Below, piece by piece: positions 53,381 to 63,616 of a DNA stretch of 64,000 nucleotides. This DNA comes from Blepharisma stoltei (taxonomy: Eukaryota > Ciliophora > Heterotrichea > Heterotrichida > Blepharismidae): positions 682,001-746,000 of the forward strand of contig CAJZBQ010000047.1 of the NCBI GenBank assembly GCA_914767885.1, given 5' to 3'. Within the stretch, counting starts at the first letter, position 1. Each line of letters opens with the position of its first letter. The notes below the pieces were generated by a model. That model did no database searches and was not told the origin of the DNA. It saw only the letters and a list, made by a program, of their open reading frames with translations. The translations under genes and the position numbers were made by a program.

Positions 53381-55399
53381 ATGGAAGGGAGAGTAAAAGA
53401 AATTTCAAAACTTCTTGAATCTGCTATGAGGCTATCTTGCATCATCAAAAAAGGTATCTTATTTAACAAAACGTCAGCGCTAGTTAAGTTCTCCACCGAA
53501 GAACCATATCAGAGTCAAGGCCGAGATTTCTTTAAGCTATACGGCTTCAACTCACTTCTTCCTTTAACCCAAGCTAACTCTGAATATTATTCTCCTTCAA
53601 GGCATCATAAAATCTTAATCAGAGGCGAAAAAGAAGAAGAGCAATATATAGAAGTTTGGGATCAGCATAGATTAAGACTTGTAAAAGAACTTAAAAAAGT
53701 TCATTCAACTATTATAGAGAACCCTGTTTTCGGAGAAATTTCTTGGAGCAGTGATGAGAGATATATTGCTTACATCGCCGAAGCTTCAAAGAAAAAATCT
53801 GGGTCATTTTGGAGTGGTGAAGAAGATGTCGGCAATACAAATCTCTATAAAGAAAATTTCGGAGAAGGGCTTGCTAATGTTACTAATCCTAGGTTATATG
53901 TTTTTGACATAAAAGAAAATTCAGTTTCAGAAATTCCTTTACCAGCTGACATATATCCAGCACAATCAAGGTTCAGACCTAATTCGTATGATTTAGTTAT
54001 TGTTGGATTAAAAAAGACTCCATACAAAGTAGGAATGGCTGCAATGCTTAACAGAGAATCCAATCTATATCAAATTAATCTCGATACTAAAGAAGTTATT
54101 AAAATTGATACCCAAGATACATTGCAAGGAATTGTTTTTCCTAGATTTAATCCAAGTGGCACTTTACTAGCATATTATGGAGTTCCAAAAGGAAAAAGAG
54201 CCCATATGATGTGCTTATCAATTAATTTGCTTGACTGGGAAAATAAAGCTCCTCGCTGCCTTGTTGATGTTGTTGAAGACTATAATGATCATTTTAATGG
54301 AATTTATGGATTTCACGATTCACTTTCAACATTAAACTGGCTTAATGATGAAAAATTAATATTTGAGACACATCATAAAGGAAGCGATTGCATATTTACA
54401 GCTGATTTAAATGGAAATGTCAGTGAATTTACTTATGATCTTCTAAAGCCATATCATTTATCCTTACTCGATGTGCAGCAAGACACTGCTTTAATTAGAG
54501 CTGCAAATGGCTTAAATTTCCATAGAATTCTTATCGCTAATCATACTAATGGTATATGGTCCAACACTTTGATTGATAATCTAACCCCAACACCTACAAC
54601 TCCTGAAGAAGAAAAAATAATAGACGCTTTAAATAGCGCGACTATGACTACAATTAAACATCAAAATACAGAAATGTCAAGCTTTTTATATCATACTTCT
54701 CCAGGCAACCCCTTATATATAATGCCGCATGGTGGTCCACATTCTTCAGCGTTTATAGATTTTACATGGTCTTTAGGTGTAAGATTGGCACTGGGCTATA
54801 ATGTTTTGATGCCTAATTATAGGGGAAGCACTGGGTATGGCAGTAAAAATTTAGAAGCTTTACTAAAAAATGTTGGAACTATGGATGTTGAAGACTGCTT
54901 GGAGTCTTTAGAGCTTGCCAAACATTATGTGGATACAAACTATGTGATATCATATGGTGGAAGCCATGGAGGATTTTTAAGTGCACACTTAGCATCAACT
55001 GGAGTGCCCAAACTAAGTATTGTCGTAAATGGTGTTACTGATATTTCTTCAATGAGTTTAGTGACTGATATAACAGATTGGTGTTATGCTGAAGTATTTA
55101 ACGAAGATCCAGTTTTCCCTCCAACTGAGGCTCACATTGCAGGGATGTATAGAGCTTCACCTGTAGCTAGGTCTGGAAATATTAGCATACCAGTTCTAAT
55201 TGTGACAGGAGGCTCTGATAAACGTGTTCCACCTCATTCCTCAATGCAACTCTATAGAATCTTAAAAGGTAGAGGAGTTGACGTAAAGTTACTTTGGTAT
55301 GATAATGATGGACATAGTCTCTTAAGCAAATCGACAGCTTACGACTTTATAGCTAACCAGTTTGTTTGGGTTGAAGAAAAGATAAAAGGATCAGCATAA
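53381..55399 (+). CDS. S9 (acylaminoacyl-peptidase-like) serine peptidase, copy 1
   Basis: 672 aa, uninterrupted, no intron. An N-terminal beta-propeller (WDQHRLRLVKEL, ISWSSDERYIAYIAEA) precedes an alpha/beta hydrolase domain: YIMPHGGPH (oxyanion region), PNYRGSTGYG, nucleophile in SYGGSHGGFLSAHL, acid in TGGSDKRVPPHSS and His in DNDGHSLL. This is the arrangement of acylaminoacyl peptidase, which removes N-acylated residues from short peptides in the cytosol. No signal peptide. The next gene is a close tandem copy; stretches of the two are identical at the DNA level while others have diverged. Confidence 0.92.
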   Translation: MEGRVKEISKLLESAMRLSCIIKKGILFNKTSALVKFSTEEPYQSQGRDFFKLYGFNSLLPLTQANSEYYSPSRHHKILIRGEKEEEQYIEVWDQHRLRLVKELKKVHSTIIENPVFGEISWSSDERYIAYIAEASKKKSGSFWSGEEDVGNTNLYKENFGEGLANVTNPRLYVFDIKENSVSEIPLPADIYPAQSRFRPNSYDLVIVGLKKTPYKVGMAAMLNRESNLYQINLDTKEVIKIDTQDTLQGIVFPRFNPSGTLLAYYGVPKGKRAHMMCLSINLLDWENKAPRCLVDVVEDYNDHFNGIYGFHDSLSTLNWLNDEKLIFETHHKGSDCIFTADLNGNVSEFTYDLLKPYHLSLLDVQQDTALIRAANGLNFHRILIANHTNGIWSNTLIDNLTPTPTTPEEEKIIDALNSATMTTIKHQNTEMSSFLYHTSPGNPLYIMPHGGPHSSAFIDFTWSLGVRLALGYNVLMPNYRGSTGYGSKNLEALLKNVGTMDVEDCLESLELAKHYVDTNYVISYGGSHGGFLSAHLASTGVPKLSIVVNGVTDISSMSLVTDITDWCYAEVFNEDPVFPPTEAHIAGMYRASPVARSGNISIPVLIVTGGSDKRVPPHSSMQLYRILKGRGVDVKLLWYDNDGHSLLSKSTAYDFIANQFVWVEEKIKGSA

Positions 55400-55774
55400 T
55401 AAAAACTAATAATTCTTTAAAAATGGTTTTTGAACCAACATATCATAAAAATTTATTGAGCTATCAAATCTCCTATTCTACATCCTTACTAAATGATATT
55501 CATCCAAAATTAGGTATGGTTAAATATGAAAAAATATCCTTATCAATCATAAGGCAGAGATTGTATAAAATTTATAATACTAGCCCAATTTCTCTTAGCC
55601 ATCCAAAATCGAAATAAAATTTTCCTTTTCGGGAGTATAAGGAGTTTTAATCATAAGAAAGAGAAATGAGGTTTGTATCACGTCCCGATCAATAAGAGAA
55701 TATACTAAAGAGATCTAAAGATGCAAATCTATTATGTCAAATATCTAAAATGATAAAATTATTCAATAATATAA
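55400..55774. other. spacer between tandem peptidase genes
   Basis: 375 bp. Its stretch ATACTAGCCCAATTTCTCT (near 55579) recurs after copy 2 (near 58723), so the 3' flank was duplicated with the gene. A reading frame at 55423-55617 lies in it and is probably chance. Confidence 0.6.
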
Positions 55775-58547
55775 ATGGAAGGAAGAGTGGAAGAAATATC
55801 AAAACTTCTTGAATCTGCTATGAGACTTTCTTGCACCGTTAAAAAAGGTATCTTATTTAATAAAACGTCAGCACTAGTTAAGTTCTCCACAGATGAACCA
55901 TATCAGAGTCAAGGCCGAGATTTCTTTAAGCTATACGGCTTCAACTCACTTCTTCCTTTAACCCAAGCTAACTCTGAATATTATTCTCCTTCAAGGCATC
56001 ATAAAATCTTAATCAGAGGCGAAAAAGAAGAAGAGCAATATATAGAAGTTTGGGATCAGCATAGATTAAGACTTGTAAAAGAACTTAAAAAAGTTCATTC
56101 AACTATTATAGAGAACCCTGTTTTCGGAGAAATTTCTTGGAGCAGTGATGAGAGATATATTGTTTACATCGCCGAAGCTTCAAAGAAAAAATCTGGGTCA
56201 TTTTGGAGTGGTGAAGAAGATGTCGGCAATACAAATCTCTATAAAGAAAATTTCGGGGAATTGCTATTCAATGTTACTAATCCTAAGCTATATGTTTTTG
56301 ACATAAAAGAAAATTCAATTTCAGAAATTCCTTTGCCTGAAGACATATATCCAGCACAATCGATGTTCAGACCTAATTCGTATGATTTAGTTATTGTTGG
56401 ATACAAAAAGACTTCATACAAAGTAGGCATGACTGCGATGCTTAACAGAGAATCCAATCTATATCAAATTAATATCAATAATAAAGAAGTTATTAAAATC
56501 GATACCAAAGACACATTGCAAGGAATTGCTATTCCTAGATTTAATCCAAGTGGCACTTTACTAGCATATTATGGAGCTCCAATATACTTTAATATGGCGG
56601 AGGTGACACCCGACCTAGTGACGCAATTTCCTCAACACCTGCAGGGAACGCCTAGGTGGAGGAACCAAGTCGAGATGCAGGTTCTGCATCCTTAATCTAT
56701 TCCAGCAGAGGTTTTCTCCGTGCCACAGGGTATGATACCTGGTGCTTGGGGTTTTCTTCCTGACATGGAGTTGGAAAGGGCACAGTCAGTCATTGTCCCC
56801 GAGACTAGGCATGATCCCTACTCGAATTATGGACTCTGAAGACAGCAGGTGCCTAGCGTGAAATTGGGAGTTATGCCCCAGGCTCCAGCCAATAGCGAAC
56901 GGACGGCCCGGAGCAAGTCAGGTAGTCGATGCCTAACTCCCCCTCCGTGAGTGAACAAAAAATTTTGTTCACTCGGAGAGGGGTGTTAATTTTTTTTTTT
57001 AAAAAAAAAATTTACACATAAATTGTATAGAAAATTTTTTTTTCGAAATTTAAAAAAAACCTAATTCGCAAAAATTGGAAAGCAAATATTAATTTAATTT
57101 ATAAAATTTATAATTTAAAAAGCAATTTTTTTAAAAATAAACAGAATTAGCTCTAGATTTCATTATACTAATTATCACTTATTTATCAAAATTTTTTTCC
57201 ATAAAAATTTTGTTCACTCACGGAGGGGAGTAAGCGAGGCAGGCGATGTTAGTATGGCGCTCTTAACTGATGCGGATTAACTTTTAGAGGTGAAAATCCT
57301 TGGCCGTCTTCAAACAATGCTCTTAATTTAATGGAGTTCCAAAAGGAAAAAGATCTCATGTGACATGCTTATCACTAAACTTGCTTGACTGGGAAAATAA
57401 ACTTCACCGTTGTCTTGTGGATGCTGTTGAAGACTATAATGATCATTTTAATGGAATTTATGGATTTTATGATTCACTTTCAACACTAAGCTGGCTTAAT
57501 GAAGATAAATTAATATTCGAAACCCATCATAAAGGAAGCAACTGCATATTTACAGCTGATTTAAATGGAAATGTCAGTGAATTTACTTATGATCTTCTAA
57601 AGCCATATCATTTATCCTTACTCGATGTGCAGCAAGACACTGCTTTAATTAGAGCTGCAAATGGCTTAGATTTTCATAGAATTCTTATCGCTAATCACAC
57701 TAATGGTATATGGTCCAACACTTTGATTGATAATCTAACCCCAACACCTACAACTCCTGAAGAAGAAAAAATAATAGACGCTTTAAATAGCACGACTATG
57801 ACTACAATTAAACATCAAAATACAGAAATGTCAAGCTTTTTATATCATACTTCTCCAGGCAACCCCTTATTTATAATCCCCCATGGTGGTCCACATAATC
57901 AAGGAGTTGTAGATTTTACATGGCAATTAGGTGCAAGATTAGCATTGGGCTATAATGTTTTGATGACTAATTTTAGGGGTAGCACTGGATATGGCAATAA
58001 AAACTTAGAAGCTTTGCTAGGAAATGCAGGGGTAGTAGACGTTGAGGACTGCTTGGAGTCTTTAGAGCTTGCAAAGCAACATGTAGATACAAACTATGTG
58101 ATATCATATGGTCGAAGTTTTGGAGGATTTTTAAGTGCGCATTTAGCATCAACTGGAGTGCCCAAACTAAGTATTGTCGTAAATGGTGTTACTGATATTT
58201 CTTCAATGAGTTTAGTGACTGATATAACAGATTGGTGCTTTGCTGAAGTATTCAACGAAGATCCAATTTTCCCTCCAAGTGAGGCTCAAATCGCAGGGAT
58301 GTATAGAGCTTCACCTGTAGCTAGAGCTGGAAATATTAACGTACCAGTTCTAATAATTACAGGAGGTTCTGATAAGCGAGTTCCACCTCATTCATCTATG
58401 GAACTATATAGGGTCTTGAAAGGCAGAGGAATTGACGTTAAGTTGCTTTGGTATGACAAGGAGGGGCATGGTCTCTTTGGTAAAGCAACAACTTATGATT
58501 ACACTGCTAACCATTTTATTTGGGTTGAAGAAAAAATGAAAGGATAG
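55775..58547 (+). CDS. S9 serine peptidase, copy 2, interrupted by a composite insertion
   Basis: 670 aa when 56583-57342 is removed (AYYGAPKGKRSHVTCLSL at the joint, matching copy 1). Starts MEGRVEEISKLLESAMRL. Catalytic residues are retained: SYGRSFGGFLSAHL, TGGSDKRVPPHSS, DKEGHGLF; the oxyanion region is FIIPHGGPH. The preserved frame on both sides of the insertion argues for germline interruption rather than a pseudogene. Same function expected as copy 1; differences cluster around the active-site surface (GGSHGG to GRSFGG). Confidence 0.87.
56583..57342. mobile_element. retroposon-like insertion, ATGGCG type, carrying a MITE
   Basis: ATGGAGCTCCAA (56571-56582) and ATGGAGTTCCAA (57331-57342) flank it. 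The 5' part TTTAATATGGCGGAGG opens a 34-codon frame. GAAATTGGGAGTTATGCCCC resembles the insertion at 29942. The MITE 56937-57233 was inserted into it later. Confidence 0.88.
56937..57233. mobile_element. MITE-like element nested in a retroposon, CCGTGAGCGAAC family
   Basis: TAA at 56934-56936 and 57231-57233. Hairpin CCTCCGTGAGTGAACAAAA with its complement at the left; single complement CACTCACGGAGGGGAG at the right, so the second right unit seen in other copies is missing. Confidence 0.88.
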
Positions 58548-58830
58548 GCATAATAAAGCATAATAAATCCTAAAATTGAGAGAGAATCAAAGATATCTTA
58601 AATTTTTTTTAAATCATCAATGTATTCCAACTAAAGGACTTTTTAAAGTTTAAACTCTACACTAAACAATGGCAGAAGAGCCTTAAGAAGAGCACAATAG
58701 AGATTTTACAAAATTTCATAATACTAGCCCAATTTCTCTCTCCCACAAAATCAGGCATATTTCGCTTCCTAAGAAATTTAATTATGCAAAAAATAAAATG
58801 GCAATATTTTGAGGTTTAGGATATACTTAG

Positions 58831-59757
58831 CTATTTCAATTTGTTAAAACGCTCTTCGATATCATCTAGCTCATTTCTTTGTCCAGGCTGCATTTTTGGG
58901 TCATCTTTAGGTGAATTTGTAGGGCTTGGAGTTTTGGTTTCTTCTTCATGCAAATCTTCAATATCAGGGTCAGGATATTGAATCTTTGGTTTTTCATTTT
59001 CTCCACTTGCATCTTCAGCTTTCTTGTCAACAGTATCTTTTGGATATAAATCTTGTCTCAGATTCGATGCAGCATTTTTTTCTTCTTCACTTTCAACCAC
59101 TCTTGTAGTCATCCTTGTTGGGCAAGAAGCTTCAAAATTTCCGAGATTTTGCTGATTAAATTTCATTGGATTTACTATAGTTTGCATATACTAAATGATT
59201 TTTACCTTCTTAACTTCTGATCCAGGCACAAAGTCGACTCTTTTTTCTGATGCAATTTCAATAATTTTCATCATTTTTTCATTTTCTGATGGTATAGAAG
59301 ACACTAATTTGTTAAGAACGGCATGATTTACCATCCCATCAGCATCAATATTCGCTTTTTCGCAATATTCAATGCCATATTTCCCTGCAAATTGCTTTCT
59401 TATTTTTATCATTTCTTCACATTCTGATCGGCTAGCACTTCATATTAATGTGTCGATTGCTGATCGTAATTCTGCAGGGCAGGTTTTGGACTCAGAAATT
59501 TGTCTAATTCTTTCATTGCATTGAATACAAAACATAGAAACGATTTCTAAAGCTGAGATGTAATTTTCTGTGTTTATAAAACCTTCCACTTTGATCATCG
59601 CCATCTCTTCTTGACCATTTCTGAGAAGGGTAGCTATTTCATCTTTTAAATTATAGTTAGCCGCCATTCGTTTGTTTTTGATGAGACCTATTCTGATTAC
59701 AGCCATTTGGAGACTTGTTTTTAGCTTATCGGCATTGTAGGATGGTTTATTCCCCAT
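58831..59757 (-). CDS. IST1: IST1-like ESCRT-III regulator
   Basis: 303 aa with one 15-nt intron at 59191-59205 (GTAAAAATCATTTAG). Starts MGNKPSYNADKLKTSLQMA (a further ATG lies 21 nt upstream). The helical IST1 core is clear: AVIRIGLIKNKRMAANYN, EIATLLRNGQEEMAMIKVEG, NYISALEIVSMFC, ELRSAIDTLIWSASRSE and IRKQFAGKYGIEYCEKAN. The acidic linker ends in LDDIEERFNKLK, a MIT-interacting motif like that of human IST1. It binds Vps4 and CHMP1 in membrane scission at endosomes and in cytokinesis. TAA at 58831-58833. Confidence 0.9.
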
Positions 59758-59967
59758 TTTTAATAAATAAAGGGCCAATGGTTTAGTTTCATAGATAATG
59801 ACATTTTTTTAAAAATAAAAAATTGTTAAACAATAAAATAATTATTTTTGATTTTTTTGACAGATTTTGATCAGACGAACAAAGAAAATAATTACTCGGG
59901 TTATATATTTACTAATTTATATTTACAGTGAATTTAAGCTAATATATATTTTAAATTCTACTTACAC

Positions 59968-60894
59968 TTATAATCCTTGCTTTATGCTTCTTGATTTCCC
60001 TTCAGATGTAAAAGGTCTTGCTTTATTAAAATCAAACTTTTGAAAAGTCCCTGCAGTTGTAGGTCTATTATATTCTGTAGCAGGTGAATTTGTGCTAAAA
60101 AGATCAAAGCTTGTTGACTTTGGAATCCTTCCAGCATTTTCTGAAAGCTTTAATGACAAATATTGGTTGTAATTAAAATCTCTTTTTCATTTCTTTGTTG
60201 AGTACACAGATTTCGCACTTTGCAATCTTCTAAGTACCCCCCTCAGTAGGTGAACAAAAAAAATTTTGTTCACAAAGGAGGAGGGTTAATTGTTTTTTTT
60301 TAAAAAAATCTTAATTTGCAAAATTGGAAAGCGAATATTAATTTAATTTATCAAATTTATGTTTTAAAAAACACAATTTGTTTAAAATTAAACAGAATTA
60401 GCTCGAGATTTCATTATACTAATTACCACTTATATATTAATTTTTTTTTCATAAAAAATTTTTGTTCACTCACGGTGGGTTTTTGGGCAAAAAATAGGGA
60501 TTTTTCTAATGTTTTTGTATACTCACGGAGGGGAGTAAGTATTTTTTTTGTTTTCATCTGTTATTTTAGTCAGCTCTATAACTCTTGAATTCTTATTCAA
60601 TGATAGATTTTGAGGGGCGGTTTTAGACAAAAGAGAATGAGGAGTTAAAGTTGAAGGCTTCATATCAATTTCTAGCATTTTTTGAAGAAGAAGCTTATTC
60701 TGTTGGTCAATCACTGCTCCTCTGTCATTTTTTATCCGTTCTTGCTTAGCTCGGCTTTGAAGATGAGGCATTGCTTTTGGAGGAAGATTGTCTATGCGAG
60801 GTCTCATGTTTCTTATTTTTATTTGATGCAGCATATGCTCTCTTAAGATTTCTCGATCTGTGCAGCGCTTGTTGGCACCTACGATATTCCACAT
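59968..60894 (-). CDS. unknown basic protein interrupted by a MITE
   Basis: 205 aa after removing 60233-60541. Starts MWNIVGANKRCTDREIL, rich in Lys/Arg/Gln in the first half (LLLQKMLEIDMKPSTL) and Ser/Thr in the second (KSTSFDLFSTNSPATEYN), ending KSRSIKQGL, TAA at 59968-59970. TGA is Trp at TKKWKRDF. No domain is recognised. The repeated RP..TAGTF and short basic motifs are reminiscent of ciliary microtubule-associated proteins, but that is only an impression. Confidence 0.62.
60233..60541. mobile_element. MITE-like IES, CCGTGAGCGAAC family; TA used outside the MITE end
   Basis: TAAGTA occurs on both sides (60231-60236, 60536-60541). Frame is restored only by joining TA 60231-60232 to TA 60540-60541 (ENKKNRRLQSAKSVYS); joining at TAA gives a stop. 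The left CCCCCTCAGTAGGTGAAC hairpin and right CACTCACGGTGGG and CACGGAGGGGAG units are degenerate. Confidence 0.8.
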
Positions 60895-61322
60895 TCAGAT
60901 AATTTATATTTAACTAATGAAAGAAATGAAAAAAATTAATAAATTCCTAGCATTGCTATTAAAAATACATGAATAATATTTAAAAAATCATTGCAGCTTT
61001 TTTTAATCATAATATTCGTTGGTTTAATTAATATGAGTATAATTGTTATAAAAATATCCAAAAAATATTGTAAAGCATTTAGATTGCTAATGATATATTT
61101 TTGATTTGAATATGAAAATTTAATGAAAAGTTGATGAAATATTGATGAAAAGCTGATAAAATTACAAGAAAATTAGGGAAAAAGTGTATAATTTAATTCA
61201 ATTTTATTTATACCCAAATCAATGTGCATTTCCAAATTTTTACGTATTATTGAAGTCTCCTATTCATTCTCTCATATCAGCTCTACTTCGCTATAAATTA
61301 ATATTAAAATCATAAAGAATAA
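60895..61322. other. intergenic, upstream of the L4 gene
   Basis: 428 bp, AT-rich, divergent promoters. No repeat or motif that I can name with confidence. Confidence 0.45.
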
Positions 61323-62369
61323 ATGGCTACTACACCTGTAATTACAGTATACGACGCCCAAATCTCAGGTGAAGTTAAAGAAAGCATTGCCCTTCCAGCT
61401 GTTTTCACCGCTCCAATTAGGCTCGACATTGTTCGCTTTGTCCACGACAATCTCAATAAGAACCATCGCCAGCCATACGCAGTCTCCCTCTGGGCAGGTC
61501 ACCAGCATTCCGCCGAATCCTGGGGTACAGGTCGCGCTGTATCCAGAATTCCAAGAGTTTCAGGCTCAGGAACAGGCAGAGCAGCCCAAGGTGCCTTCGG
61601 CAACATGTGTAGATCTGGCAGAATGTTCGCCCCTACCAAGATCTGGAGGAGATGGCACAGACGTGTCAACATCAAGCAAAAGCGCCATGCAGTCGCCTCC
61701 GCAATTGCAGCTACCGGTATCCCATCACTTGTTATGGCAAGAGGCCACCAAATTGAAAATGTCAATGAAGTTCCTTTAGTCCTAGACGGAATCGAAAAAA
61801 TTGAAAGAACCAAAGAACTCCTTGACGTCCTCCAAAAATATGGAGCTGGCGACGACTTAGAAAGAGTCGAAAAAAGCGTCCACTTAAGAGCTGGAAAAGG
61901 AAAATACAGAAACAGAAGGTACACACTAAAGAAAGGACCTTTGATTATTTACGAAGACAAAAACTGTGCTTTAAGAAGAGCTTATAGGAACATTCCTGGT
62001 GTAGATGCAGTCTCAGTCCACGAATTAAATATCCTAAAGCTTGCACCTGGTGGGACTTTAGGAAGATTTGTAGTCTGGTCTGCAGCAGCTTTTAAGCTTC
62101 TTGACAACATTTTTGGAACCTACTCAAAACCTGGAGTTGAAAAGAAAGGTTACACATTGCAAAGACCGACCATGACCCAAGCTGATGTTTCAGCTATTGC
62201 TAAGTCAGACTCTGTGCAAGCAGTGCTAAGACCAATAAAACTAGGAGAAGATGAGCACCATCCTAAAAAACAAAATCCTTATAGAAGCAAAAGAGCTATG
62301 GAAAAGCTTAACCCATTTTTCAAGCTAAAGAAAAGATTTGAAATCCTTAAGAACCGCAGAGGACATTAA
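61323..62369 (+). CDS. RPL4: 60S ribosomal protein L4 (uL4)
   Basis: 348 aa, no intron or IES. Starts MATTPVITVYDAQISGEV. The conserved loop region HQHSAESWGTGRAVSRIP and RVSGSGTGRAAQGAFGNM plus the core FAPTKIWRRWHRRVNIKQKR and ASAIAATGIPSLVMARGH match eukaryotic L4; the C-terminal extension ends KNRRGH. L4 lines the peptide exit tunnel. The first half is visibly richer in C-ending codons than neighbouring genes, as expected of a highly expressed gene. Convergent with the following minus-strand gene; the stops are 21 bp apart. The absence of any insertion here, unlike most genes in the window, may be chance. Confidence 0.97.
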   Translation: MATTPVITVYDAQISGEVKESIALPAVFTAPIRLDIVRFVHDNLNKNHRQPYAVSLWAGHQHSAESWGTGRAVSRIPRVSGSGTGRAAQGAFGNMCRSGRMFAPTKIWRRWHRRVNIKQKRHAVASAIAATGIPSLVMARGHQIENVNEVPLVLDGIEKIERTKELLDVLQKYGAGDDLERVEKSVHLRAGKGKYRNRRYTLKKGPLIIYEDKNCALRRAYRNIPGVDAVSVHELNILKLAPGGTLGRFVVWSAAAFKLLDNIFGTYSKPGVEKKGYTLQRPTMTQADVSAIAKSDSVQAVLRPIKLGEDEHHPKKQNPYRSKRAMEKLNPFFKLKKRFEILKNRRGH

Positions 62370-62390
62370 GTAATTATTTAGAAATAATTT

Positions 62391-63348
62391 TTAAGCTATA
62401 ACGACTATTCCAGTTCCTTGAACCTTCATAAGAGAAGCACCTATGTAGAACCCAAATAATTTCCATTTTTTGGCTTCATAAGCTTGAATGGCATCATAGA
62501 TGTCTTTGTGAATATCGACTCCGTTAACTACCATAACGTCTTCATCATATTCAAATGATAGAGGGTTTTCAAAAACATTGAGGACATGGTAAGCTTTAGG
62601 GGAGTCTCTCAAAGATCCACCACAGTCTGAAAGAATTTTTGGAAGTGATGAGAAAGCTTTTTTAATTTCTTTTAGACCTTCAAGTGCTGAAACTACTGAA
62701 GCTTGCTTAAAAAGACTAATAGCTTTGGTTAAATGAACTTTAATAGAGAGGAGATCGGTAAGACAATCTTGAATATCATTAACTTCTGACTCCGATGCAA
62801 TTCCTTGCAAAACTCAAAATGGCGACTTTGACGGAAATTAGTCTTCGAGACGCACTCCATATTGATTGGTCGGACCCATTCTGATAAAGCTGAAAATAAT
62901 ACTCTATCTCTTTTGAAGTAGGCTTCAGGCTTGGGGAAGATATCCCTGCCAGATCAGCTACCTTCCACAAAATCTTTGTAATAGGGGGCACCCGACAAAG
63001 AGTGGCTCTAATCTAGGGAGCTGATTCTTAGGTTAGGCGAGTTTCGCCATAAAATTAGGTGAGTGGAATTTTGTTGGGCCTTACTCCACATGTGCTCAGG
63101 TAAATAATCACCCAGCGTAACACCTTTCCTGGAATCAAAGGATTCCGGCTAGTGAGGGCCCCACTTATGGCTGTATAAGACTTTTAAGTATAGTTTCTAC
63201 TTTGCAAAACTCCTTCAATAATTTCATAAATTTCCTCATCTTCTGAAAATGGTTTTTGGGTGGATTTCAGGAGATTCGAGCTTTCTTCTGGGACATATAA
63301 TCTAGCAAGTGAAATGCTTAACAAACACAAGATTAGAGCAGCTTTCAT
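62391..63348 (-). CDS. secretory protein of unknown function
   Basis: 186 aa after removing the retroposon 62816-63212. The start MKAALILCLLSISLARLY is a signal peptide; an upstream in-frame ATG at 63396 (MKFFHQFLLGDVEIIN) would spoil it. The mature part is helical: EIYEIIEGVLQ|GIASESEV at the joint, NDIQDCLTDLLSIKVHLTK, KKAFSSLPKILSDCGG and the end QGTGIVVIA, TAA at 62391-62393. Two Cys at conserved-looking positions (QDCLTD, SDCGG) may form a disulfide. No family name can be given. Confidence 0.78.
62816..63212. mobile_element. retroposon-like insertion with perfect 11-bp target repeats
   Basis: TTGCAAAACTC at 62805-62815 and 63202-63212, identical. The insert begins AAAATGGCGACTTTGACGG and is GC-richer than the gene. 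Removal restores IIEGVLQGIASESEVND. It is the clearest target-site duplication in the window. Confidence 0.92.
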
Positions 63349-63616
63349 ATTTATTATTTCAACATCACCTAGTAAAAATTGGTGAAAGAATTTCAAAGCT
63401 AAAATAAAAAATAAGAGATTTTTATATAGTGAAAATGTTTACTGGCAATATAAGCTCTAATAACAGCAGCGACAGCTGTAAATAGGTTTAGCATGAGCTA
63501 AGATTTTAATTTTTTATATCAGATAAATATACACAAAATAATTCTCTATTTAATACTTTTGTTTTCGAAAAAAATTCACAATATTTTGGCATTTACCTTA
63601 AAAAATATGAGTTAAA

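Noticed and set aside
55423-55617. 64-codon frame between the peptidase genes
   Set aside because: The duplicated 3' flank after copy 2 does not keep it open, so it is not conserved.
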